NCBI GenBank assembly: GCA_963974445.1
Contig: CAXBDI010000103.1
Span: 1 to 14,435 of the forward strand
Length of the DNA: 14,435 nt
Source of the DNA: JACKII01 sp963974445
GTDB lineage: Bacteria > Pseudomonadota > Alphaproteobacteria > Bin95
Direction: 5' to 3'
The position numbers were made by a program, and so were the translations under genes. Shown here piece by piece: positions 1 to 8,572 of this stretch; position 1 is the stretch's first letter, and each line of letters starts with the position of its first letter. The notes beneath the pieces are model-generated. The model saw only the letters and a program-made list of their open reading frames with translations. It searched no databases and was not told where the DNA came from.

Positions 1-10
1 TTTCTACTGA

Positions 11-316
11 GGCAACGACACTATCTTCGGCAACACTTCAGGCGAGGCAATGCGCGGACAACTTGGTTGTCGCTCATCACGCGGCATCGCCTCGCTTACC
101 ATGCGCCGGGAGATACGGCGACGAAGCGCCATCGAGCCGGTCATCGGTCATTTAAAAGCCGGCGGCCTGCTCGAGCGCAGTCGCCTGGCAGGTTTCGAAG
201 GCGACGCCGTCCACGCGATCCTTTGCGCCGCCGGCCACAATCTCCGCCTCCTGGCCCGATGGATCAGGGCTTTTTTTGGGCTTGGTTTGTCCTCGCCTGT
301 GCCGCATGCATCCTGA
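11..316 (+). pseudogene. IS5-family transposase C-terminal remnant
   Basis: The reading frame carries the end of a DDE transposase of the IS5 group. The string RRRSAIEPVIGHLK (codons near 117-158) is the conserved segment around the catalytic glutamate. It is followed by the usual tail with GDAVHAILCAAGHNLR and a hydrophobic end. Everything upstream (the DD part of the triad) is missing: an in-frame TGA lies at 8-10, and the residues before the conserved block do not follow the family. The gene is therefore truncated or frameshifted and cannot be active. It could be the last part of a larger element starting left of the window, but the in-frame stop argues against an intact gene. No terminal inverted repeat is obvious after the stop. 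Confidence 0.75.
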
Positions 317-400
317 ACACAGGCCACAATCGCAAAACCGCCTGCCCCGCCTGATCCAGACCGAGTGAAAATCACGGGCGACCAGTTACATCGAAGCTTT

Positions 401-474
401 CCTCGTCGAGCTTGGCAAAGACGTCACCATCCGCTTTGCTTAGCCTCGGCGTTGCACCTCACCCCGGAATCCAC
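401..474 (-). repeat. 74 bp repeat, left copy (inverted relative to right copy)
   Basis: The reverse complement of this stretch aligns without gaps to 14304-14377 with 65 of 74 identical bases by hand count. It includes a 20-base exact run, GTGACGTCTTTGCCAAGCTC. Weaker similarity, with one indel, continues to about position 388. The repeat covers the last codons and the stop of the adjacent ligase gene. Its class is unknown: it could be an IS end, a MITE-like unit or a fragment of a degraded transposase region. The remaining bases between 317 and 400 hold nothing I recognise. Confidence 0.85.
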
Positions 475-1750
475 TGCGATACCGTTCGGCTGCCGGCAAC
501 TCCCGTTTCGCTATTTCCCGATGGACGAGGTGGCGAAGGGCCAGCGAAAGCGCCGCCATATCGTACGTAATCGGGTGAAACGCCAGGCTCAAGAAAGCGC
601 CGCCAACCATGTACAGGACGATACTGACGACGATTTTTGAGCCTAAATCGCCCGCCCAAGCCAGATCCGGATACGGTCGACAGACGCGCGCGATGTGGCG
701 TCCGTTCAGGAGTAGTCCAATCATGATAGACATAAAAAGGAAAAAGCCGACAAACCCGTGTTCACCCAGAACTTCGAAGTATATGCTGTGAGCATCCAAC
801 CAACGATTTGCAACCGGATCAATATTCAAAGTAAAAATGCGAAAGCCACCGCCGACAATCGGATGCTCCAACGCATAGTTCCAGGCGAAACTCCAGCTAT
901 TGAACCGGCTGATTGCCGAGTTGTCCTCATCGTAAAGCAGAATCGACGCCATCCGATCCCACCATTCCTGCGGCGCCAGCAATGCCACCATGACAATGGC
1001 GCCGATACCAAACAAAATAATCGGGATTTTCTTATTCGATTGAAAGAACAAGAACGCAAAAAAGAATGGCGCCGCGACTAGAGCGCCACGCGATTGTGTG
1101 CCGACAATCGTGATGATTCCGACAAAACTAAATCCCACCAATGCCAATTGAAAAATCCTGACACGGGGGAAGATCGTGGTATGCGCCGACAACCACATGA
1201 TCAGCGGTATCAGCATCCAAATCACAGTCGAGAAAGCGTTTCGGTCGCCCAGAGGGGTTTGAGTTTCGCCAGTCACCGCCAGTCCGCCGCCGCCGGTGAG
1301 AAGCGTAATAACGAAGCCACGGCCTACATAAAACCCTACAGCAGCAATAATAACAATAATAAAACCCTCAATCCGAATGCGCGACGTCAACATTAAACAG
1401 ATAAATAATGATGCTATAATCGTTTTAACGGCCAAGTTATATTTGTAATAAACATGGAATTCGTCTCCTTGCGCGAATTGCGTCGTCACATTGATCCATA
1501 TAAGCCACAATACTATCAAGAAATATAAGAATGATATCTTTGATAAAATTTTGCGATCTATCAACAGCCACAAAATGACTGCGACCCAGCCGGAAATCGC
1601 TGCCCAAGGCCAAGTAATACCCGGACCATACAGTGCGAATTTGGGCGCCATATAGGTCACGAACGTAAAGATATACGCGGCAATGATCGGCGCAAAGACG
1701 GCCGCGCCCAAACTACCGATGAGAAATAATGTCAGGAGTAAACCGCTCAA
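440..1750 (-). CDS. Putative O-glycosylation ligase, exosortase A system-associated (Wzy/O-antigen ligase-like)
   Basis: A 436-residue polytopic membrane protein with about ten hydrophobic segments. It belongs to the O-antigen ligase/polymerase superfamily (Wzy_C) and most resembles the group found with exosortase A. Family-like landmarks are GDRNAF (168-173), SRGAL (220-224), DNSAISRFNSWSFAWN (276-291), EHPIVGGGF (295-303), AHSIYFEVLGEHGFVG (320-335) and VGGAFLSLAF near 382-391. Such proteins are thought to transfer or polymerise lipid-linked glycans at the periplasmic face of the inner membrane. The start is TTG at 1750, overlapping the TGA of the upstream small ORF, and the N-terminus from there matches the family from its first membrane segment. 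The ribosome site is weak. The gene is visibly AT-rich compared with all genes to its right, a sign of transfer. The last 11 residues are encoded by the 74 bp repeat, so the natural C-terminus was probably replaced. No exosortase gene is visible here. Confidence 0.8.
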   Translation of the reverse strand: MSGLLLTLFLIGSLGAAVFAPIIAAYIFTFVTYMAPKFALYGPGITWPWAAISGWVAVILWLLIDRKILSKISFLYFLIVLWLIWINVTTQFAQGDEFHVYYKYNLAVKTIIASLFICLMLTSRIRIEGFIIVIIAAVGFYVGRGFVITLLTGGGGLAVTGETQTPLGDRNAFSTVIWMLIPLIMWLSAHTTIFPRVRIFQLALVGFSFVGIITIVGTQSRGALVAAPFFFAFLFFQSNKKIPIILFGIGAIVMVALLAPQEWWDRMASILLYDEDNSAISRFNSWSFAWNYALEHPIVGGGFRIFTLNIDPVANRWLDAHSIYFEVLGEHGFVGFFLFMSIMIGLLLNGRHIARVCRPYPDLAWAGDLGSKIVVSIVLYMVGGAFLSLAFHPITYDMAALSLALRHLVHREIAKRELPAAERYRSGFRGEVQRRG

Positions 1751-1953
1751 TTGAAACGGTCCGATTTATTCGCTTTTCTTGCCGCCAGTTCCCCTGCTTC
1801 GCGCTGGATCACGCGCAGAAACACCCAGGCCAACACGCCCATTTGCAGGAGAAGCAGGCCGTTTTCCAGCATAGCGACGACGCTCCAGATTAGGGGATTT
1901 CGGTACACTAAATCATAGGGTATAGCCAGAAAAGGTAAACGGTGCCGCACCAA
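1747..1953 (-). CDS. Small membrane ORF, possibly the C-terminal remnant of a larger membrane protein
   Basis: This frame encodes 68 residues from a TTG at 1953. It has one clear membrane helix (around WSVVAMLENGLLLLQMGVLA) and a charged, lysine/arginine-rich tail. The frame stays open upstream to about 2043 without an ATG, adding residues that read RPKFNRALRQPGARTLVRHR. The true start is therefore uncertain, and the ORF may be the end of a truncated gene. The RHRLPF string is loosely like the RYRLP box near the C-terminus of some membrane glycosyltransferases, but I cannot assign a family. Its TGA overlaps the TTG start of the ligase gene (TTGA), which suggests translational coupling and a shared history. 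It is less GC-rich than the genes to the right. A start at the internal ATG (1872) would leave about 41 residues and has no evident ribosome site. Confidence 0.5.
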   Translation of the reverse strand: MVRHRLPFLAIPYDLVYRNPLIWSVVAMLENGLLLLQMGVLAWVFLRVIQREAGELAARKANKSDRFN

Positions 1954-2072
1954 TGTTCTCGCGCCCGGTTGCCGGAGTGCGCGATTGAACTTGGGACGCT
2001 CGGAAAATCGAGCTAACCTGCCGGTCCGTCGCGCACTGTGCGCTTACCACCGACAGCGAACGAGGCAATTCC

Positions 2073-2711
2073 ATGGCCGGCTTTTTGATCGTCGATGATC
2101 ATCCGATGATCCGGGCAGCGCTTGAGGCTGCGTTGATCCGCGCCTATCCGAACGCGCGGGTATTGCATGCCGAGGATTTCGCCTCTGCCGAGGCTGTGCT
2201 GGCAGACGAAGCGTCCTTGGATATCGTCCTGTTCGATCTCAATATCCCGGGCGCCGAAGGCTTTACGGGCTTGATTCGCCTGCGCAATGCCTTCCCGCGG
2301 ACGCCTATCCTCGTCGTTACCGGTCACGACGACCCGCCTTACCGGCGTGAAGCGCGCGCCGCCGGCGCTGCCGGGTTTCTTTCCAAGGCAGACGATACGG
2401 CCACCATGCTGCGGGCAATCGACGCCGTCATCGCCGGCGACGGCTATTGGCCCGGCGAGACGGAAGGCGACGACTCCCCCGACGCCGGCATTACCGCCGC
2501 CCTCGCCTCCCTGACGCCACAACAGTTACGGGTTCTGGAGTTGCTCGGCCAAGGGCTGTTGAACAAGCAGATCGCGCACGAACTCGACATCGTGGAGTCG
2601 ACGGTCAAGGCGCACGTCTCCGCCATTCTGCGCAAACTCAATGTCCATAGCCGCACGCAAGCCGTGCTGCTGGCGCAAAAACTCAACTTCGCCCAATTCG
2701 GCGCTGAGTAG
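2073..2711 (+). CDS. LuxR/NarL-type response regulator
   Basis: A 212-residue two-domain regulator. The receiver domain (about 3-120) shows the acidic pair D8-D9 (FLIVDDHP), the phospho-acceptor D55 (IVLFDLNIPG), T83 (VVTG) and the conserved K105 (FLSK). After a linker rich in acidic residues and glycine comes a LuxR-type helix-turn-helix (about 147-205: LTPQQLRVLELL, LLNKQIAHELDIVESTVKAH). All phosphorylation residues are present, so it should act as a phosphorylation-controlled DNA-binding protein in the cytoplasm. The ATG at 2073 follows a GAGG motif at a suitable distance (CGAGGCAATTCC). It converges with the hybrid kinase gene, with 29 bp between the stop codons, and is probably its partner. 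Its target genes cannot be read from the sequence. Confidence 0.93.
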   Translation: MAGFLIVDDHPMIRAALEAALIRAYPNARVLHAEDFASAEAVLADEASLDIVLFDLNIPGAEGFTGLIRLRNAFPRTPILVVTGHDDPPYRREARAAGAAGFLSKADDTATMLRAIDAVIAGDGYWPGETEGDDSPDAGITAALASLTPQQLRVLELLGQGLLNKQIAHELDIVESTVKAHVSAILRKLNVHSRTQAVLLAQKLNFAQFGAE

Positions 2712-2744
2712 AGCGCCTTCCCCGCACAAAGGTCTCTGCTCTAC
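2708..2744. terminator. Short palindrome joining two convergent stop codons
   Basis: GTAGAGC (2708-2714) and GCTCTAC (2738-2744) form a perfect 7-bp inverted repeat around a 23-base loop. The TAG of the response regulator and the TAG of the kinase lie in the two arms. There is no T-run, so a role as a bidirectional terminator is only possible. Confidence 0.3.
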
Positions 2745-4846
2745 ACGCCGCGGCCGAAGCAATACTCGACATACGCACGCAGTTCTGCTGGCCGAATCGG
2801 TTTGGTGAACCGCTCGACGGATAGCGCCGCGGCGCGAGCGGCCGTCGCTTCGGCCCTATCGGCCGTCACCAGGGCGGCAGGCAGGGCCGGATAGTCGTCG
2901 CGCAGTAGCTCGATGGCGGTCAGCCCGTCGATGGCGGTGTCGAGGTGGTAGTCGGCGACGACCATGTCAGGTGGCGCGTCCTCATCGGCCAAGCGCTCCA
3001 GCAGTTCCTCATAGCTGGCGGCAATGAGCAACGGGCAGCGCCAGCGCGCGAACAGCATCTGCATGCCCCGCGCGATTTCGGTATCGTTCTCCAGCAGCAA
3101 CACCAGGCGGTGCTCCCAACTGCCGGCTGGCGCTGACGGCTGCAATTGTGCGGGTGTTGCCGCGGCTTGGGGAGCAGCGGCGGGCAGCGTCACGCGAAAG
3201 CTGGTACCGCGCCCGACCCATGAGCGCAGGCTGACCGCATGTCCCAGCAGGTCGGCCGCCCGCCGCACGATGGCGAGGCCCAGGCCGGCCCCGGTGCCGG
3301 TCTTGGCGTCCAAGTGGCTGCCGCGGCGAAACTCCTCGAATATCGCCTGTTGCTCCGCGGCTGGAATGCCGGGGCCGGTATCCCAGACCTCCACCCGCCA
3401 GTCTGTGCCGTCGCGGCGCGCGCCCAGAATAATGCGGCCGCTATCGGTGTATTTGACCGCATTGGTCAACAGGTTCAGCAGGATGCGGCGCAGCATCGCC
3501 TGGTCGCTGCGCACCCACGCCGAGGTTGGAACCGCCCGCATCCTCAGATGCTTCTCCGCCGCGATGCCAGCCACCGAATGGACCAGGCTTTCGAGCAGGG
3601 GCTGCAGGGCAAACTCGCTGAACACAGGCTGGATCGCGCCGACATCCAGCTTCGATATCTCCAACAAGGCGCCGAGCAGATCCTCCACCGACTGCAAGGC
3701 GCCCGCGAGCCCATCCATGGTGGCGACTGCGTTGGCAGGCATCTGGTCGCGTTCGGCCTCGAGCGCGCTCATATAGAGCCGGGCGGCGTTCAATGGCTGC
3801 AACAGATCGTGGCTGGCCGCCGCCAGAAAGCGGGTCTTGCCCTGATTGGCGGCCACCGCCTCCTGACGCGCCTGCTCCAGCGCCTGGGCAACGGCCTCGC
3901 GCTGGCGCACCTCCCGCTGCAGTTGCTGGTTGACGCTCACCAACTCGCGCGTGCGGTCCTGGACCTCGGTAGCCAACTCCTCCCGATGCCGCTCCAGCGC
4001 CCGCCCGGCCTGCCGATCCAAGGTGACATCGGAGAAGGTAATCACGAAGCCCTGGTCCGGCATCGCCCGGAACGCGGCCTCTACGACGGTATTGCCCGGA
4101 TAGTAGAGATCGACCTGCAACGGCGGGCGCGGGCGGGGGCGGTTGATCCACCGCCAAACGGTCGATGCCACCTGGCGGTCTGCCCGGGCGCGGTGCAGCA
4201 GCATCAGTTTGACCATACCGCGTACCGTCATGCCGCGGCGGACGGAGTAGTAGGGCAGATTGAGCACCTCACAGGCGCGTCGGTTCCAGATCACCAACTC
4301 CTGATTAACGTCGAAAACGCTGACGCCCTGCGCGATATTGGTGACGGTCGAGGCCAAGAGCGCCGCACTCTCCGCCTCGGCCCGCAGGCGGCGGGCTTCC
4401 TCCTGCTCCATTACGCCGGTGATATCGGTGAAGATGCCAAGCATGCCGCCGTCAGCGGTGCGGATGTTGTGAACCTGGACGATGCGGCCATCGCGGAAGC
4501 GGTGCACCCGGTCGCCGCGCGTTGACTTTCGGCCAGCCAATATACTGTCGATCCAACCTGAAGGATCGCCATCAACGCCCTGAAGTTGCTGGATACGAAT
4601 GGCCTCTTCAAGTAAAGTCTTAAATTGCACGCCCGGACGCAGAACGGCGGATAAGCCCTGCCACAGATCGCGGTAGCGCTCATTATACAGCACCAGGCGA
4701 TCGTCCGCATCGAACAGCGCCAATCCGCCGACATGCGCCATCAGCACATCGTTGAACCAAGGCATCTGCGCCAGTTGCCGCTCCATCTCGGCGACATCCG
4801 GTGGCACTGGCTGATGCTGATTGTCGGCGGTGTCTGGCAAATTCAC
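2741..4846 (-). CDS. Soluble hybrid sensor histidine kinase (PAS-PAS-HisKA-HATPase-REC)
   Basis: A 701-residue protein without membrane helices, so the signal is probably cytoplasmic. Two PAS-like modules (about 30-145 and 163-280) are followed by a coiled coil (about 281-335). Next come a HisKA domain with H346 in AAASHDLLQPLNAAR and an ATPase domain with N462 (LLTNAVKYT), DTGPG (489-493) and GTGAGLGL (516-523). A C-terminal receiver has D632 (VVADYHLD), T661 and K682 (TKP). The receiver's first acidic cluster reads ENDTE rather than the usual DD/ED pair. The layout resembles the NahK/ErcS'-like orphan hybrid kinases. The start is GTG at 4846 and the upstream ribosome site is weak (AGGA about 12 bases away). 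It lies 72 bp after the AsmA-like gene on the same strand, so co-transcription is possible, and it faces the LuxR-type regulator. Ligand and output are unknown. Confidence 0.93.
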   Translation of the reverse strand: MNLPDTADNQHQPVPPDVAEMERQLAQMPWFNDVLMAHVGGLALFDADDRLVLYNERYRDLWQGLSAVLRPGVQFKTLLEEAIRIQQLQGVDGDPSGWIDSILAGRKSTRGDRVHRFRDGRIVQVHNIRTADGGMLGIFTDITGVMEQEEARRLRAEAESAALLASTVTNIAQGVSVFDVNQELVIWNRRACEVLNLPYYSVRRGMTVRGMVKLMLLHRARADRQVASTVWRWINRPRPRPPLQVDLYYPGNTVVEAAFRAMPDQGFVITFSDVTLDRQAGRALERHREELATEVQDRTRELVSVNQQLQREVRQREAVAQALEQARQEAVAANQGKTRFLAAASHDLLQPLNAARLYMSALEAERDQMPANAVATMDGLAGALQSVEDLLGALLEISKLDVGAIQPVFSEFALQPLLESLVHSVAGIAAEKHLRMRAVPTSAWVRSDQAMLRRILLNLLTNAVKYTDSGRIILGARRDGTDWRVEVWDTGPGIPAAEQQAIFEEFRRGSHLDAKTGTGAGLGLAIVRRAADLLGHAVSLRSWVGRGTSFRVTLPAAAPQAAATPAQLQPSAPAGSWEHRLVLLLENDTEIARGMQMLFARWRCPLLIAASYEELLERLADEDAPPDMVVADYHLDTAIDGLTAIELLRDDYPALPAALVTADRAEATAARAAALSVERFTKPIRPAELRAYVEYCFGRGV

Positions 4847-4918
4847 CTCAAGTTTATCCTAAGCGCGAGCGGTCCCATCTTGGCAAGTGCACCAGATATC
4901 GCCCGGCTGCAACAGGGA

Positions 4919-7900
4919 TCACTGCGTCCCGGTAGGCGGCCGGCTGGCAGTATTGCCAAAGAGTTTGCGCAGCAAGCCAGGAGCCAGGGCCGTAAGAGGA
5001 TTGATCTTGAAATCCGGTTTAGCCAGAGGGCCTGTGGCGCGGTAGTTGGCGGCGAACAATCCCTCGCCGCCGGTCAGGACATCGCCCAACAATGGGATCG
5101 CCCGCAACACCCGGTTCACGGAGTAGGCGGGAACAATGGCGCCGCTCATATCGACCAAATCCCGGTTCAAATCGATCCATCCGCGGAAGGTCGCGCCCAA
5201 CTCGCCCCCGGCAATCTGGCCTTCTTCGAAGCTGAGAATGCCGCGATTGAGGGCGAATTGCGTTTCCATCAAGTCGACTTCCCAACTCTTGGCAATCGCC
5301 GGCGGATTGATTGAATCGCCGCTCAGCAATCGCATCAAGAAGGGCGCCTCACGCAGTACGCCACCGCGAAGCTGCATCGTGCCGGCAATCGCGCCGGGGC
5401 CGGGCGGAATATTGGCGTTCAACTGCAATGCGCCGCTATCCAACCGCTCGGTCACGCCCAGCGCCACCAGCAGCGCCCCGGCGTCGCTGGCGCTGAGAGC
5501 GGCCCGGCCGTCCGGCTTGATCTCAACCGCGATCTGGCCGCCGCCTTCGGTTTGAGCACCCAGCATGGCAGCCTGCAAGCGGTCGCCTTCCAACAGCACG
5601 CTGCCGCGCACGGTGTTCAAGGGCGGGCCGCTGCCCAGTTGCGCCTCCTGAATATTGAGATCGACGGTTAGCCTGTCGTTGCCGCCCGATTGCGCCTCAC
5701 CAGCATTTGCCGGAGGTTTCGCCATAGTCTCGATAAGGCCGCGCGCGTCGAGCCTTTGCCCGCCAATCGAAAGCCGGTAGTCGCCAGCCGACGACGGCTC
5801 GGCGACCAGTGTCAAGTTCGTGCCGGCCCCGTGCCGGAATTCGCTGATGTTGACGACGGGCGAAGACCCATTGGCTCCCGTCCACTCCGCGTCGCCTGCG
5901 ACGCTCAATTGCGGCGCGGTCACCCGGAACGAGTCGACCCGTCTGATCTGACCATCGACCACCCGAACCTGCGCGTTCGCCGCGGCAAACTCGCCGGGCG
6001 GGCTCTGCCAATTAAACAGAGGCAGCGCCAGCCTGGACTTGGAGAGGTCGGCGGCAACCTCGATCAGAGTGCCGGAGGTCAACTGCTCCGTCGCTGTCAT
6101 ATCGATGCTGACGGGACCGGATACGACCTCGGCGGAAAACGGAAAATCCGAGAAACCGAGGGCGCGGCGAGCCTTATCATCGACGGTCGATTGTAGACGG
6201 AAACGGCTGCGAAACGGCGCGCGCGGGGTAAAACGGACGTCACCGCTGAGTGAGACCGGCGCACCGGCCATCATCGCCTCGCCGTCCAATTTGAGCGCCG
6301 ATTTATCAACCTTGAAGCTGAAATGGCCTGCCGTCAGATCCTGATCGAATGCGGCTTTGGGGATGTGCGTGTCATGCGAGGTGCCGCTCGCACCGATTTC
6401 GATATCGTCCAGCGCCAAGTCTGCGACGGGCGGAAATTTCGCCGTCAGAGTGCCGCGGATGGTGCCGCCCAGTTCGCTCGGCGGCAAATCCAGGTAGCGG
6501 GCGAAGCGGAGCGGCGGGCGGTCAAGGATCGCCATCAGGCCGTTGATCGGGCCGGACAGATCGAACTCCAGGTCGGTTCGCTCGCCGCCTTTGCCTTTGT
6601 CCATGCCGGTGATAGTCAACCGCCCGCCCCGCACCTGCATCCCCGCGCTGGCGCCGCTGGTGACGTTCGCCTCGAACAGGGATTCTGTGATGCGGGCGTC
6701 GGCATTGAGGCCGGTTGCAATCGGCAATGGCGGCCAATAGGTGAGAGAGACGTCGTGCAGCTTCAGCCGCCCATCGATGCGGATGTCTTCCGGCATTTGC
6801 GGCGGTGAGTCCGAGGGCAGGCGGAAGGTGACGTCGATCTTCGCCTCCGGCATGTCCCCCTTCGACACCTGATCCATCACCCAAACCCGCGCGCCCTCGC
6901 CCAGGCCGATGGGCCAGAGGCGTTTCAGGTCAAATTCGTCGAGGCCGCCGGTGAGTATGGTCAGCGCACCGTCGCCGCCCCGAACCGCCGCCCCACTGAC
7001 ATCGACGCCCACCACGCGCTCCGCCGCCTCGGTCGGTAGTGCCACGTGCAAATTCCGGAGTGCGAACCGCCGCCCCTCATCATCGATCTTAAGGTCGAGC
7101 CGGCTGTTGCCGATCCACAATGGCTCGGGCAGGAAGCCCGGCAGCGTCAGCAGCCCTCTGTCGGTTTCGGCGCGGACCGTTGCCTCGCCGATACTGCCGT
7201 CCGGCATGACCGACGCATCGATATCGGCAGCCACGGAAAGGTCTGCTCCGGCGAGAGCCGATGCGCCGGGAATCAAATTCGACAGCCAGGAGAGGTTCAG
7301 TCCACTGGCCGCCAACTGCACTTGCGCTGCACCGCTGTCGTGCAACATCCCCTGCCCCCGCAGCCGGGCGATTCCGGTTGCATGAGCGACGTTCAACTCA
7401 TCCAGCACCAGAGCGCGTTCTTTTAGGCGAAGATTGCCGGACGCTTGGGCTGACCGAAACACCAAATCGCCGCCGGTCAACGGCAGCCGCAAACGCCCTT
7501 CTTTCACCCGCAGCGCGAAGTACACGCTGTTTGGCAGAGACAGCAGTGAAAATTTGGTCGTGACAGTGCCGCTCACCGGCCCCTCCCACCGGACAACCTC
7601 GCTCAATTGCGGCATTAGGTCGATGATCAGCGCCGGCTCGAGTTCAAATAGCTGAATGTTGAGGGTCGCCTCCTCCTCCACCGCGGCGCTGCCGGTAGCC
7701 GCAGGATCGGCTGGCGGTTTCGCCGGCAGAGTCACGGTCCATTGTGCGATCCCGCCCGGATCAACCACCTTGCTGATGTCGCCGCTGTGGGTTTCAAGGA
7801 TCACACGTCCGTGCCAGGCTAGGCCCTCCGCGTTGTTGACCAGCCGCATGCTGGTGCCCTCGGTCTGCCAGGCGATGCCCAGAATCGGATCGTTGATGCG

Positions 7901-8485
7901 GAAGATCAAATTGGAGAGTTCGACCGCCTCCAGGTACCGTAACCGTGGGTCGTCGCGTAGCAGCTTGCGCAGAATGGCGAGGCTGATACGGTCCTCGCTG
8001 GTGACGTCATCACCCTCGGTGAGCGAGAGTTCGATACCTTTCGGCCCGCGCTCCGCCGTCACCAGTAAGCCTTCAGCGGTGATGCGTTGCGGCGCCAGTA
8101 CGCCGTCGTTCAGCAACGCTTTCACGCTGAGGTCGATGCCCGCGACGGGGAGGGTTGCAAACGGCGAATGATCAGGGTTGGCTTCCGCATCCGTGCGGAA
8201 CACCGCCATATCGACCGCTTCGAACGTGAAACGCAGACCGTCGCGCCGCAACCGGAACTCCTCCAGCCGGACCACCAACGAGCCGTCGGAAGGGGAAAGC
8301 GCCGCCTCAATCGCCGGGATGGCAAAGCGCAGCGAAATCGGCGCCTGCTCCATCCGCCAGGCCAGAAATGCGCCGATCAGGACCAGGATCGTGGTGAGCC
8401 CGAGGAGTAAACTCGCGCACCAGCCCAACGGCCCGTGGCCAAAGCCGAGCCATCGCCTAGTCCACCATTGCAATCCTTGTCGCAT
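4919..8485 (-). CDS. Large AsmA/YhdP-like (DUF3971-type) envelope protein
   Basis: A 1188-residue protein with a short cytoplasmic N-terminus, one membrane helix (about 20-43, GWCASLLLGLTTILVLIGAF) and a very long periplasmic region of amphipathic beta-rich repeats. It ends with the AsmA-like C-terminal region, recognisable from FLMRLLSGDSI, SFEEGQIAGG, PLLGDVLTGGEGLFAANYR and the closing FKINPLTALAPG. Related AsmA-like proteins (YhdP, TamB) are bridge-like lipid carriers between the inner and outer membrane; a role in phospholipid export is inferred from the family. I prefer the ATG at 8485, preceded by AAGGGATCGG, over the upstream TTG at 8530, which would add 15 residues. It is divergent from glnE across an 87 bp gap and precedes the hybrid kinase. 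The length is near that of E. coli YhdP (about 1266 residues). Confidence 0.85.
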   Translation of the reverse strand: MRQGLQWWTRRWLGFGHGPLGWCASLLLGLTTILVLIGAFLAWRMEQAPISLRFAIPAIEAALSPSDGSLVVRLEEFRLRRDGLRFTFEAVDMAVFRTDAEANPDHSPFATLPVAGIDLSVKALLNDGVLAPQRITAEGLLVTAERGPKGIELSLTEGDDVTSEDRISLAILRKLLRDDPRLRYLEAVELSNLIFRINDPILGIAWQTEGTSMRLVNNAEGLAWHGRVILETHSGDISKVVDPGGIAQWTVTLPAKPPADPAATGSAAVEEEATLNIQLFELEPALIIDLMPQLSEVVRWEGPVSGTVTTKFSLLSLPNSVYFALRVKEGRLRLPLTGGDLVFRSAQASGNLRLKERALVLDELNVAHATGIARLRGQGMLHDSGAAQVQLAASGLNLSWLSNLIPGASALAGADLSVAADIDASVMPDGSIGEATVRAETDRGLLTLPGFLPEPLWIGNSRLDLKIDDEGRRFALRNLHVALPTEAAERVVGVDVSGAAVRGGDGALTILTGGLDEFDLKRLWPIGLGEGARVWVMDQVSKGDMPEAKIDVTFRLPSDSPPQMPEDIRIDGRLKLHDVSLTYWPPLPIATGLNADARITESLFEANVTSGASAGMQVRGGRLTITGMDKGKGGERTDLEFDLSGPINGLMAILDRPPLRFARYLDLPPSELGGTIRGTLTAKFPPVADLALDDIEIGASGTSHDTHIPKAAFDQDLTAGHFSFKVDKSALKLDGEAMMAGAPVSLSGDVRFTPRAPFRSRFRLQSTVDDKARRALGFSDFPFSAEVVSGPVSIDMTATEQLTSGTLIEVAADLSKSRLALPLFNWQSPPGEFAAANAQVRVVDGQIRRVDSFRVTAPQLSVAGDAEWTGANGSSPVVNISEFRHGAGTNLTLVAEPSSAGDYRLSIGGQRLDARGLIETMAKPPANAGEAQSGGNDRLTVDLNIQEAQLGSGPPLNTVRGSVLLEGDRLQAAMLGAQTEGGGQIAVEIKPDGRAALSASDAGALLVALGVTERLDSGALQLNANIPPGPGAIAGTMQLRGGVLREAPFLMRLLSGDSINPPAIAKSWEVDLMETQFALNRGILSFEEGQIAGGELGATFRGWIDLNRDLVDMSGAIVPAYSVNRVLRAIPLLGDVLTGGEGLFAANYRATGPLAKPDFKINPLTALAPGLLRKLFGNTASRPPTGTQ

Positions 8486-8530
8486 CCGATCCCTTGCGCG
8501 ATCCAGTAGACTGGCGCTTACACATCGCAA

Positions 8531-8544
8531 AGGCCCGTTGGCCT
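8531..8544. promoter_or_regulatory. Palindrome in the glnE / AsmA-like divergent gap
   Basis: AGGCC-CGTT-GGCCT is a perfect 5-bp inverted repeat in the 87 bp region that must hold the promoters of both divergent genes. It could be an operator, but such short GC palindromes occur by chance. I cannot place reliable -35/-10 boxes here. Confidence 0.2.
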
Positions 8545-8572
8545 CCGATTTGATCTATCTAGGATAGAGCCC

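Noticed and set aside
3239..4525. Long plus-strand frame of 428 codons opposite the hybrid kinase
   Set aside because: It lies antisense to the kinase, whose motifs are complete. The translation is rich in Arg, His and Gln without family motifs, as expected for a shadow frame in GC-rich DNA.
8486..8530. Extension of the AsmA-like protein to the TTG at 8530
   Set aside because: The ATG at 8485 has a better ribosome site (AAGGGA, four bases away) and still keeps the whole membrane anchor.
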